From Microbacterium salitolerans (GTDB lineage Bacteria; Actinomycetota; Actinomycetes; Actinomycetales; Microbacteriaceae), in NCBI RefSeq assembly GCF_019720895.1, contig NZ_JAHKSH010000006.1:62001-126000 (forward strand): 64,000 nt of DNA, written 5' to 3'. Below the pieces are notes generated by a model that saw only the letters and a program-made list of their open reading frames with translations, did no database searches and was not told the origin of the DNA. Below are positions 1 through 7,620 of the stretch, in pieces. A program made the translations under genes and the position numbers. Positions within the stretch are counted from its first letter, which is position 1. Each line of letters starts with the position of its first letter.

Positions 1-79
1 GGTTCGCGAAGACGCGCGGCGCAGTGCGCCCGCAGTTGCCGGACGCGATGCACGTCGTGGGATTGACGGTGACCTTCAT
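1..79 (-). CDS. Ferredoxin, single cluster (partial, runs off left end)
   Basis: The reverse strand from 79 encodes MKVTVNPTTCIASGNC and continues to the window edge (26 codons seen). The Cys-X5-Cys start followed by a TAPRVF-like stretch is the N-terminus of small monocluster (3Fe-4S or 4Fe-4S) actinobacterial ferredoxins, which pass electrons to P450s or desaturases. A strong ribosome site (AAGGAG) precedes the ATG. The gene begins 23 bases after the stop of the desaturase, so the two are probably co-transcribed and the ferredoxin is likely its electron donor (inference). The third and fourth cluster ligands lie outside the window. Confidence 0.8.
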   Translation of the reverse strand, partial: MKVTVNPTTCIASGNCGRTAPRVFAN

Positions 80-102
80 GGGCTCTCCTTGCGTATCGTC
101 GC

Positions 103-1146
103 TCAGCCGCGGTACAGCCGGACGAGGGGGCAGGTGTACGGATCGCGGTTCTTCAGCCCGACCTGGTTGAGGTAGGCGATGATCGTCCGGGACGCCTCGC
201 CGAGCGTCGTCTCGGTGTAGGGGATCCCGTTCTCGGCGCAGTGCCTTCGCACCAGCTTCTGCAGGGCGGGGAGGTTCGGGCGCGGAGCCATGGGGAACAG
301 GTGATGCTCGATCTGGTATTCGAGGCCTCCCATGAAGAAGTGCACCACCGGGCCCCCTCGGACGTTGCGGGACATGTGCACCTGTCGACGCAGGAAGTCG
401 ATGTCGGCGTCGCGCGGGACGGTCGGCATCCCGATGTGGTTCGGCGAGAACGCACCACCCAGCAGGAAGCCGAAGATCGCAATCTGCACCAGAACGAACG
501 AGATCGCCATCATGGGCGGGAGCACGAGGAACAGCAGCGCCACGTACCCGAGTATCCGAATGCCGACGAAGACGATCTCCGTCCAGCGATACTTCACGTT
601 CTTGTCGGTGAGGATCGCCTTGACAGAGTCCACGTGCAGCGAGAAGCCCTCGAAGAACAGCAGCGGGATGAAGTAGTAGCCCTGATAGCGGCCGAGCCTG
701 GCCACGAGACCAGTGCGTTTGTCGGTGCCCTCCGGCGTGAAGGAGAGGACGCCAGGCGCGGCGTCCGGGTCCTGTCCCTCCTTGTTGGGATTGGCGTGAT
801 GGCGTCCGTGCTTGTCGATCCACCAGCCGTAGCTGAGACCCATGAACAGCCCGGCCAGGACGCGCGAGACCCATTCATTCCATCCCTGGGTGGCGAAGAT
901 CTCCTGATGGGCGGCCTCGTGCGCGAGGAATCCCAACTGCGCCATCACGACGCCGAGAAGCGCGGCCAGGATCAGCTGGAACCACGTCTCGCCCAGCAGG
1001 ACGACACCGACCAGGATCGCGACCGCGGCCGTCGTCCAGAACAGCAGCATCGCCCAGTAGAACCCGTACCTGCGACGCATCAGCCCGGAGTCGTTGGCCT
1101 CCGCCGAGAGCTGACGAAATGTCTCCACGTAGCGTTCGCCGAGCAC
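103..1146 (-). CDS. Membrane fatty acid desaturase
   Basis: Integral membrane di-iron desaturase that introduces a double bond into a fatty acyl chain. The three histidine boxes are present in order: HEAAH near residue 76, HGRHH near 113 and QIEHH near 278, separated by hydrophobic segments, in a protein of about 347 residues, the usual family size. The QIEHHLFP third box is typical of the front-end or linoleoyl-CoA desaturase family. The open frame extends to a TTG at 1158. I chose GTG at 1146 because GGAGG (1152-1156) sits five bases upstream of it. The downstream ferredoxin gene supports a two-gene electron-transfer unit. Exact regioselectivity cannot be read from the sequence. Confidence 0.88.
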   Translation of the reverse strand: MLGERYVETFRQLSAEANDSGLMRRRYGFYWAMLLFWTTAAVAILVGVVLLGETWFQLILAALLGVVMAQLGFLAHEAAHQEIFATQGWNEWVSRVLAGLFMGLSYGWWIDKHGRHHANPNKEGQDPDAAPGVLSFTPEGTDKRTGLVARLGRYQGYYFIPLLFFEGFSLHVDSVKAILTDKNVKYRWTEIVFVGIRILGYVALLFLVLPPMMAISFVLVQIAIFGFLLGGAFSPNHIGMPTVPRDADIDFLRRQVHMSRNVRGGPVVHFFMGGLEYQIEHHLFPMAPRPNLPALQKLVRRHCAENGIPYTETTLGEASRTIIAYLNQVGLKNRDPYTCPLVRLYRG

Positions 1147-1378
1147 CACCGCCTCCAATCGGATCTCGCCTACCCGGTTGCCGAGACCCTATGCGGCCGA
1201 CGTCCGGGAATCGAGGGGCTTGCCAGGCGTGTGCGTATTCGCTAAACCTCACCGGCCCGGGTGGGACTGCGCAGAGGGCGACGCTGGCGCAGAAGGCGAT
1301 GGTGAACGCGGCACGCGTTCGACGTGACGAACGACTCTTCTGATCGAGATCAGAAACGGTCGGTGCGACCGAGCTCCG

Positions 1379-1660
1379 TCACCGGAACAGCGTCGTCACC
1401 ACGAACATCGTCACGATCACGAAGAGCACGATCGCGCCGAGAGCAGCACCGATGATCGCTGGCCACACGCGCGCATCGCGGCGGGCCTCGTATCGGTGGA
1501 GAGCGATGATCCCGAGGATGACCGCGGCGAGCGCCGGCAGAGCGGCGAGGACGTCGCCGATCATCGGCACGACCAGGCACAGCACAGCGACGATCCCGAG
1601 GGCGAGCGCGTAGCGACCCACACCTTCGCGCGCCGTTGGGGCGTCCGGAACAGCGTGCAT
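1379..1660 (-). CDS. Small DUF4190-like membrane protein
   Basis: A 93-residue protein with hydrophobic segments at about 18-50 and 68-92, split by a short basic HRYEARRDARVW loop. This resembles DUF4190-type actinobacterial membrane proteins of unknown function. The ATG at 1660 has no ribosome site, but a CATGAT hexamer lies six bases upstream, in keeping with a leaderless transcript. It sits between the desaturase and the exported protein with no clear functional link. The family assignment is tentative. Confidence 0.6.
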   Translation of the reverse strand: MHAVPDAPTAREGVGRYALALGIVAVLCLVVPMIGDVLAALPALAAVILGIIALHRYEARRDARVWPAIIGAALGAIVLFVIVTMFVVTTLFR

Positions 1661-1779
1661 GATCTGATCATGCCCGATCGATCACAGGCTGCCTTGTCGA
1701 GGTCGACGTCGTCCGTCCGTGCCGACTGCCGGCCCCGCAGCCCGCCACGGTCGCGACACCGCTGACGTCGGCCAATGAT

Positions 1780-2370
1780 TCAGCTCGCCGTGCAGCTCGA
1801 GTACGCCATTCCGAGCAGGTCGTAGCCGATCGACCAGGCAAATTCGATCGCGTCGGACTCCCAGCCACCAGGGCCGAGCGCCGTCACCGTCGCCGTCCCG
1901 CGCCACGTGGACGACCAGCCCCCTCCGATCCCCCATGCGAGCGCGGTCGTATCGGCCGACACGACCGTCGGCGTGTTCGCCGCAATATACGAAGCACCGT
2001 CCGGGGTCGCCCCAGTCGCCCACCCAGCGGGCACGTCATCGACTTCCTCGCCCCAGTCGTCGCCGTCTCCCAGCATCACCGTCACCCGGTATGCACTGAC
2101 CTCGACCCCTTCCTCGGCCGCGTCGAAGCGCAGTACATGAGGACTGCCGCCTGTATTTCCATCACAGGTGGTCAGTGGAGCCGCGACGTACCCCGCCGAC
2201 GCGCTGACGACGCCGGATTCCTGCGTCGTCCAGGCCGCATCGGTCTGCTGCACGAGAGCCGTCGGACCGGCGATCGAGGCCGTTCCTCCGACGAATCCGG
2301 CGGCCACCGCGACCGCTGCTCCAACCGACAGCAGCACGTGCCGTCGTGAGCGCTGCATCCACCGAATCAT
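1780..2370 (-). CDS. Exported protein with SipW/TasA-like signal peptide
   Basis: Predicted secreted protein of 196 residues. The N-terminus has several arginines (RWMQRSRRH), then a hydrophobic stretch (about 12-40) and a QQTDAAWTTQESG segment. That last part resembles the region after the signal peptide in SipW-processed, TasA-like actinobacterial proteins. The rest is rich in Gly, Thr and Trp, with two cysteines in the mature part and a C-terminal AYSSCTAS, and looks extracellular. The start ATG at 2370 has GGAGG ten bases upstream, so a longer in-frame extension was discarded. No SipW-type peptidase gene is nearby. Function unknown; it could be a surface or fibre component (inference). 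Confidence 0.6.
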   Translation of the reverse strand: MIRWMQRSRRHVLLSVGAAVAVAAGFVGGTASIAGPTALVQQTDAAWTTQESGVVSASAGYVAAPLTTCDGNTGGSPHVLRFDAAEEGVEVSAYRVTVMLGDGDDWGEEVDDVPAGWATGATPDGASYIAANTPTVVSADTTALAWGIGGGWSSTWRGTATVTALGPGGWESDAIEFAWSIGYDLLGMAYSSCTAS

Positions 2371-2497
2371 CGCGTCCTCCGTGTCCTCTTTTGACTCGAG
2401 TTCACACCCGAACGTCGACGCCGACGACATGTGTGCGTGGAACCACGTACGAGAATGCGTGGCAGCGCGCGCCCAGCGCCTCGCGCACATGACGACG

Positions 2498-2529
2498 GCG
2501 CCCCTCCTGCTCAGGAGCAGGAGGGGCGC
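2498..2529 (-). terminator. Hairpin terminator after small membrane gene
   Basis: A perfect 14-bp stem (2498-2511 with 2516-2529) around a CAGG loop lies 15 bases past the stop of the 2545-2706 gene. It is very GC-rich without a long U tail, as is common in these genomes. Confidence 0.7.
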
Positions 2530-2544
2530 ACAGCGCGTGGGCGG

Positions 2545-2706
2545 CTACCGCTTGTTGGCGGAGATCTTGCGCATCAGCCAGACGATGATGGCGATGATGG
2601 CGAGAACGATGCCGACCCAGAGAAGGAAGCGAACGGCCTCCATCAGACCGCCCACGATCAGCAGGACCACGGCGACGATGATGATGACCCACAGAAAGAT
2701 GTTCAT
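2545..2706 (-). CDS. Small hydrophobic membrane protein
   Basis: A 53-residue protein that is almost wholly hydrophobic, with two membrane segments (about 4-22 and 28-46) and a basic end (RKISANKR). The ATG at 2706 is preceded by a GGAGAG ribosome site; the longer frame upstream has no such site. A strong hairpin follows the stop. I recognise no specific family. It resembles the many small stress-related membrane peptides of actinobacteria, but that is only an impression. Confidence 0.6.
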   Translation of the reverse strand: MNIFLWVIIIVAVVLLIVGGLMEAVRFLLWVGIVLAIIAIIVWLMRKISANKR

Positions 2707-2834
2707 GTGCTCACGGTAGGACTCTCCTCGTCGACTGCCAAGTACCCTGGGCCATTGATTCGATGCGCACGACGAGACAGCGCACATCCGCAGCGGACCC
2801 GGTCGATCGGGCCCGCCCCCCTCACGGAGCCACG

Positions 2835-3452
2835 ATGATCCCCGCCCTCGAGACCGTGCTGCGCTGCGTCGAGGCCGATGCGTTCGCCGGGCTGTTCGAC
2901 GAGTGGGGCTGGTCGACCGTGGTCGATGAGCACGTCGGCGCGCCGGTCGTCGAACGGGATCTGTTCGAGAAGCTCCATGACACAGCGGGCATCACAACCG
3001 ACTTTCCGATCGGCAACGCCGGGGTCGTCCATGTCTACGGCTACCTCTTCTCGACCGTGGCGACCCCGCACGGCTACAAGCGGGACCGGTGGAACGACGG
3101 CATCCTCGCGCGCACTCTCGGGCTGCCGAGCGGCGCCTTCCGCCTGGGCGACAGCACCGAGGAGACGTCGCTGCAGCGGGTGACGGACGCCGCGCTTCCC
3201 CTACTGCTCGCTCCGCCCGCTGACGCCGCGGGGGTCATCGATCAGTGCGTCGACGGCGCGACGACCCGCGCCGTCGTGACGTGTCCGTCACCCGACGGCT
3301 CCGGGGCCCTCATCTCGGGGATCGACACGGGCCGCGGGTTCCGCCTCATCACGGCGTTCCCCGTGGCCGACGCGCGCGCCTTCGCGCGCGCAGCCGCCGC
3401 GCAGCCCCCGCGGCTGCGCTGGAACGCGGCACGAGCTCCGTTCGACGCCTGA
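2835..3452 (+). CDS. Hypothetical cytosolic protein
   Basis: A 205-residue soluble protein with no signal peptide or membrane segment. It begins MIPALETVLRCVEADAF and contains a conserved-looking stretch, HVYGYLFSTVATPHGYKRDR, near residue 65. I do not recognise the family. The ATG at 2835 has GGAG seven bases upstream and is preferred over an upstream in-frame ATG at 2763. The gene stands alone, about 240 bases before the catabolic cluster and in the same direction. The C-terminus is Ala/Arg-rich. Confidence 0.55.
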   Translation: MIPALETVLRCVEADAFAGLFDEWGWSTVVDEHVGAPVVERDLFEKLHDTAGITTDFPIGNAGVVHVYGYLFSTVATPHGYKRDRWNDGILARTLGLPSGAFRLGDSTEETSLQRVTDAALPLLLAPPADAAGVIDQCVDGATTRAVVTCPSPDGSGALISGIDTGRGFRLITAFPVADARAFARAAAAQPPRLRWNAARAPFDA

Positions 3453-3613
3453 CGCTCGGCTCCGCGCGTCGGAGCATCACCGAGCGGCCGCCCCCGTCCA
3501 CACACGCGTCGAGAGCCCGTCATGCGGGAAGCGACGGCTCCGCTGTGTGCCCCACTCAGCGACTCGTCAGCCTGTGCGGTCCACAAGCGCGCATCTCAAC
3601 GACGGAAGTTGCA

Positions 3614-3631
3614 ATGAAACCGTCACTTCAT
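3614..3631. promoter_or_regulatory. Inverted repeat upstream of the dehydrogenase-aldolase gene
   Basis: ATGAA (3614-3618) and TTCAT (3627-3631) form a palindrome with an 8-base spacer, flanked by GCA and GC. IclR proteins often bind such GAA/TTC palindromes, and an IclR gene ends this cluster, so this may be its operator (inference). Confidence 0.35.
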
Positions 3632-3639
3632 GCACACTA

Positions 3640-3675
3640 CTTACCACTGTGCGGCAATGTATGCCACAAGGTAAG
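3640..3675. promoter_or_regulatory. Nested inverted repeat just before the catabolic operon
   Basis: CTTACC (3640-3645) pairs with GGTAAG (3670-3675), and an inner imperfect pair, TGTGCGGCA and TGCCACA, lies between them. The element ends 14 bases before the ATG at 3690, where a bound repressor or an RNA hairpin could block expression. It could equally be an operator or a leader hairpin. Confidence 0.35.
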
Positions 3676-3689
3676 CAAAGGGGCTGAGA

Positions 3690-5060
3690 ATGAAGAGATT
3701 CACCGTGACCGTCGTCGGCCTGGGTGAAGTCGGATCCGTGTTCAGCGAGGCACTGGCCTCCGTCGATCACCACGTCTACGGCTTCGACCCGTTCACGGAC
3801 GTCACACCGACGGGAGTCGAGCGTGTGCACGCTCTGGCGGATTGTGTGGGCGGGTCAGACGCGGTACTCGTCGCCACGTCGGCCTCGACGGCCGTGCGGA
3901 TCGCGGCAGACGTGGCCCCCTTCGCGCACGATCGTCTGACGTATATCGACCTCAATGCGGCGCATCCAGATATCAAGCGTCAGGTGCAGGCGTTGCTCCC
4001 GGAGAAGACGCACCTCGTCGACGGAGCGATTCTCGGATCGATCAGGAAGTTCGGCGCGCGCGCCCGAATCCTCCTCTCCGGCGCGGAGACGTCTGAGGCG
4101 GTCGCGCTGCTCGACACGCTCGGCGGCGAAGTCGAGGTCGTCGGTGAGCAGGTCGGCGATGCCTCGACCATGAAACTCGTACGATCGGCATTCATGAAGA
4201 CCCTCGGCGCATCGATCGTCGAGGCGATTGACGCGGGCCGCGAGCTCGACGTCGAGAGCTGGGTTCGCGGCGAGATCGCGCGCGAGCTGACGGACGGTGC
4301 CGCAGGTGCGGAGCGGCTGTACGACGGCACGCGCACCCATGCGGTCCGCCGATCCGTCGAGGCGACGGCGGCGGCCGATCTCCTGACGTCCCGCGGGATC
4401 GACGCGACGATGGCCTCCGCCACCGCGAGGAAGACAGCGATCTCAGGACTTGAGGTGAACAGTGGCGGCGCACTCTCGGAGCTCGGCTCACTTCCCGTCG
4501 CGAACGTCGGCGACGCACTCGATCGTCACACAGGGATCCTGCCACCTCAGATCTCGCGGCGTTCTGGCGAGGGCATCGTTGTGGGACGCGCGCTGACGAT
4601 CGAATGCACCGCAGGGAGCAATGATGCGCTTCACCGCGCTCTGCAGATCGCACGGTCGGGCGACTTCCTCGTGGTGTCGGCCCGAACGACACCGGATCGC
4701 GCCATGCTCGGAGAGCTCATCGGTTTCCGCAGCCAGGCGGCGGGCGTCGTCGGCCTGATCGTCGACGGCGCCATCCGCGACGTCGACGATCTTCAGCAGG
4801 CCGGAATCTCCACGTGGTCGACAGCCGTGACGCCTGCGGGCCCGTACAAGACATCTGGCGGACATGTCGGCAGGCCCATCGCGATCGGCTCCGTCGTCAT
4901 TCAGACCGGTGACATCGTCGTGGCGGACGACGACGGCATCATGGTTCTCGCACCGACCGATGTCCCCGATGCCGCGGCAGGCGCACGCCGCGTCGCGGAC
5001 GAAGAGCAGCGCCGCCGCGCGTCGATCACGGGCGCGATCGCCCACAGCAGCGAGGACTGA
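3690..5060 (+). CDS. Fused NAD(P)-dependent dehydrogenase and RraA-type aldolase
   Basis: Two enzymes appear joined in 456 residues. Residues 1 to about 260 form a beta-hydroxyacid dehydrogenase-like half. It has a Rossmann VVGLGEVGSVF motif at 8-18, a GDASTMKLVRSAF stretch containing the expected catalytic lysine, and a helical DUF1932-like part. Residues from about 268 to 450 match the RraA/HMG-CHA aldolase family: VDGAIRDVDD carries the Arg-Asp substrate and metal residues, followed by GDIVVADDDGIMVLAP. Known RraA-like enzymes cleave 4-hydroxy-2-oxo acids to pyruvate or decarboxylate oxaloacetate. The fusion suggests sequential oxidation and cleavage of one hydroxy acid, but the substrate is unknown. 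A TRAP permease gene follows after five bases. Confidence 0.85.
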   Translation: MKRFTVTVVGLGEVGSVFSEALASVDHHVYGFDPFTDVTPTGVERVHALADCVGGSDAVLVATSASTAVRIAADVAPFAHDRLTYIDLNAAHPDIKRQVQALLPEKTHLVDGAILGSIRKFGARARILLSGAETSEAVALLDTLGGEVEVVGEQVGDASTMKLVRSAFMKTLGASIVEAIDAGRELDVESWVRGEIARELTDGAAGAERLYDGTRTHAVRRSVEATAAADLLTSRGIDATMASATARKTAISGLEVNSGGALSELGSLPVANVGDALDRHTGILPPQISRRSGEGIVVGRALTIECTAGSNDALHRALQIARSGDFLVVSARTTPDRAMLGELIGFRSQAAGVVGLIVDGAIRDVDDLQQAGISTWSTAVTPAGPYKTSGGHVGRPIAIGSVVIQTGDIVVADDDGIMVLAPTDVPDAAAGARRVADEEQRRRASITGAIAHSSED

Positions 5061-5065
5061 GGCAT

Positions 5066-6406
5066 ATGGCTCTCATCGCACTCGCGGTGTTCATCACGAT
5101 CATCATCACGTGGAGCGTCGCGGTCAAGCGCAATATGGGCGAGGCCATGATCCTCGGGTTCATCGGCACGGCCCTCTTCGCGGGACAGGAGATGCTCCCG
5201 ATCGCCTGGGCGGCGATCATCGAGGCGTCGACGTCTGTCGTCGTCTACGCCGCCGCGGCCTTCATCTTCATGGCCTACCTGGTCGAGAAGACGGGCGTGA
5301 TCACGCGGCTGACCGACATCCTGTCCTCGGTGTTCGGCCGTCTGCGCGGAGGACCTGCGTACGTCGACGCGATCGTGTCGGGCACACTCGGGGCGATCGC
5401 GGGAGGATCGAACACCGGGAATGCGGCGGCGAGCGGATCCATTACCGGCCCCTGGATGACACGCACCGGGTGGAGTCGGGAACGCGCCGCGACGGTCATC
5501 GCCGGCAACGCCGGACTCGGTGCCGGCATCCCGCCAAGCGCATCGATGGTGATCGTCGCGGGCCTGGTCGCGAGCATGACCACGCTCGAGAGCATCTACA
5601 TCGGCCTGCTGTGCGCGGGGCTCTATCAGGTGCTCCATCGCGTCGTCGTCACGTTCGCGTTCACACGCATCGACCGAATCCCGCGCATGCACGCGGATGA
5701 GATCCCCCCATTCGTCCGGGCTCTCTCCTCCGGGTGGCCGACGCTCTTGATCTTCCTGGCGGCTGCTCTGCCCATCGTCTTCACGGCCGGTCCGGGAGCG
5801 ATCTGGCTCGAGGAGTCGACGCCCCTCGGCGAGGCGGTGGGAGATGCCTCGCTCATCGTCTGGATCCCCGTGTTCATCATCGCGACAGTCGTCGCGATCG
5901 CCTGGCGCAGTCTTCCGCGAAGCGCTCCCGCGGCGCGGGAGTTCGCGCAGGGAGTGATCACGCGCTACTCAACGATCGTGGTGATCATCTTCTTCGCCAT
6001 TGCCGCCAGCGAGATCCTGAGCGAACTCGGGCTGTCGCAGGAAGTCGCCGACCTGCTCGAGCGCGCGTCGCTGCCGACCTGGCTCCTGCTGATCATCGTG
6101 TCGATCTTCGTCGTGGTCATCGCCGGCCCGCTGTCGTCGACCGCCACGGTGACGACGATCGGGCAGGTCGTGATCCTCACGCTCGTCGACGTGGGCATCG
6201 ATCCCGCTGTGGCAGCCGTCGTCCTCCTCACGCTCGCGTCTTCGGAGGGCGCATCCCCGCCCGCGTCGGGCTCGATCTTCGTCGCATCGGCGCTCGTCGG
6301 CGCGAGGCCCGAGCGCACATTCCTCCCGCTGGTCATCTACTACGTCGTGCCGATCACCGCCATCGCGGTGCTCATCGGCCTCGGCGTGCTTCCGATCCTC
6401 ACGTGA
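5066..6406 (+). CDS. TRAP-type transporter large permease (DctM-like)
   Basis: A 446-residue polytopic membrane protein with about a dozen hydrophobic segments. The stretch GAIAGGSNTGNAAASGSITG followed by GNAGLGAGIPPSASM matches the conserved core of the DctM subunit of TRAP transporters, which import carboxylates using a sodium gradient. A second, C-terminal ASSEGASPPASGSIFVAS fits the pseudo-repeat of this fold. It starts five bases after the fused dehydrogenase-aldolase, so that protein probably acts on the imported acid. No DctP solute-binding gene is in the window; it may be elsewhere, or this permease may work without one. Confidence 0.75.
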   Translation: MALIALAVFITIIITWSVAVKRNMGEAMILGFIGTALFAGQEMLPIAWAAIIEASTSVVVYAAAAFIFMAYLVEKTGVITRLTDILSSVFGRLRGGPAYVDAIVSGTLGAIAGGSNTGNAAASGSITGPWMTRTGWSRERAATVIAGNAGLGAGIPPSASMVIVAGLVASMTTLESIYIGLLCAGLYQVLHRVVVTFAFTRIDRIPRMHADEIPPFVRALSSGWPTLLIFLAAALPIVFTAGPGAIWLEESTPLGEAVGDASLIVWIPVFIIATVVAIAWRSLPRSAPAAREFAQGVITRYSTIVVIIFFAIAASEILSELGLSQEVADLLERASLPTWLLLIIVSIFVVVIAGPLSSTATVTTIGQVVILTLVDVGIDPAVAAVVLLTLASSEGASPPASGSIFVASALVGARPERTFLPLVIYYVVPITAIAVLIGLGVLPILT

Positions 6407-6419
6407 AAGGCGCCCTCTC

Positions 6420-6656
6420 GTGAACACTGTCAGACGCACCGTCTTCGTCATCTTCTGCGCTTGCACAGCGCTCTTCCTCACCGCAGCGACGCTGCTCGTC
6501 GCGTTGCAGGTGGCGGGGTTCCTCGCGTTGTCGGGCTCACTCGTATCAGGAGCGAACTCGGCCCTGATGCCGTGGACGCTCTACCTGGCCATCGGCATGG
6601 GCGGCTCCGGCTTCGCGTACTCCTACCTGCTCCCGGCGACGAGCGATCAGGAGTGA
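6420..6656 (+). CDS. Small two-helix membrane protein, possible permease partner
   Basis: A 78-residue protein with membrane segments at about 5-33 and 47-70. It starts at GTG 6420 after a GAAAGG ribosome site, 13 bases beyond the TRAP permease. TRAP systems normally have a four-helix DctQ small subunit. This gene sits where dctQ would be expected but is half the size and I recognise no DctQ motif. It could be a reduced small subunit or an unrelated accessory protein. It is the last gene of the operon, converging on the IclR gene. Confidence 0.6.
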   Translation: MNTVRRTVFVIFCACTALFLTAATLLVALQVAGFLALSGSLVSGANSALMPWTLYLAIGMGGSGFAYSYLLPATSDQE

Positions 6657-6699
6657 GGGGAGGTCGGGCGTCGCGGCCTCTCTCGGTCGCGGCGCCCGG

Positions 6700-7458
6700 T
6701 CAGCCGACGAGGTTCACGCTGAGCGCGTGCGCGAGGTTCTGCAGCGACGGGACGAGTTCGACGATGCGATCACGCGACACGGCACGCTGAGGCCCCGATG
6801 CCGACAGCGCGTAGAGCGGGAGCCCTCGCTCCGACGCCGGGGCAGGCAGGGTCACGGCGATCGCGAGGATCCCCGCGACGCGCTCGCCCTCAGACAGGCT
6901 GAATCCCTGATCTCGCGCGTCACCGATGCGTGCGCGAATATCGTCGATCGTGGTGCTGTCGGGCTCGTGACCCAACGTGCGGGCGTCGGCGAGAACCGAG
7001 GCGATCTCCGAGTCGTCCTCAGCCGCGAGCAGGATCTTGCCCGCTCCGCGCGTGAGAGGCATGAGCTTGCCGAGCTGGAGACGATACGGCAGGTCTTCCT
7101 CGCCCTCGACCCTCGCAACGAGAATCCGCTCGCTGCCGTGACGCACGTACAGAGAGGCGGTGAGCCCCGTTGAGCGCGCGAACCTCTCGAGCTCCGGCGC
7201 AGCGACGCGTCGGACAGGGTCATTGTCGAGAAAGCTCTGCGCCATCGGGGCGGCCATCTCGCCGATCGCGTAACGTCGCCGGGTCTGTCTCACCATCGCG
7301 AACGCCTCGAGCGTGTGCAGGATGCGCTTCGCCGTCGATGGCGTGAGTGACGAGCGTTCGGCCACCTCGGACAAGCTCAGCGGGTGAGCCGACCTCGTGA
7401 GCACTTCGATCACCGACAGTGCTCGCGACAGCGATCTCATCTCGTTGCGTTCTGCCAA
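6700..7458 (-). CDS. IclR family transcriptional regulator
   Basis: A 252-residue regulator. A winged-helix HTH lies in residues 7-65 (LSLSEVAERSSLTPSTAKRI), followed by the IclR effector domain from about 75 to 250, with LTRGAGKILLAA and GFSLSEGERVAGILAIAV as typical blocks. It converges on the TRAP/dehydrogenase-aldolase operon and is likely its controller, responding to the imported acid or a breakdown product (inference). Length is normal for the family. Its own promoter lies in the 160-base gap shared with the HAD/phosphonate operon. Confidence 0.88.
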   Translation of the reverse strand: MAERNEMRSLSRALSVIEVLTRSAHPLSLSEVAERSSLTPSTAKRILHTLEAFAMVRQTRRRYAIGEMAAPMAQSFLDNDPVRRVAAPELERFARSTGLTASLYVRHGSERILVARVEGEEDLPYRLQLGKLMPLTRGAGKILLAAEDDSEIASVLADARTLGHEPDSTTIDDIRARIGDARDQGFSLSEGERVAGILAIAVTLPAPASERGLPLYALSASGPQRAVSRDRIVELVPSLQNLAHALSVNLVG

Positions 7459-7586
7459 AGCTCGCCTTTCCCACGCGTTCGACCAGTCTATCGACGCGCC
7501 ACCGTCGCTTCGGTGCCCGAGGAGCCGGCGCGCGACACCGGATGTTCACCCAACCGTGACCCATCCGTTCACGCACTCCCCATACG

Positions 7587-7603
7587 GTGGACGCATCGTC
7601 CAC
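7587..7603. promoter_or_regulatory. Perfect palindrome in the leader of the phn operon (RpiR operator candidate)
   Basis: GTGGACG (7587-7593), CAT, CGTCCAC (7597-7603) is a perfect 17-base palindrome. It ends just before the ribosome site of the HAD gene. The operon ends with an RpiR-type regulator, so autoregulation through this site is the simplest reading (inference). Confidence 0.5.
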
Positions 7604-7620
7604 AACAGCGAGGAGAACGC

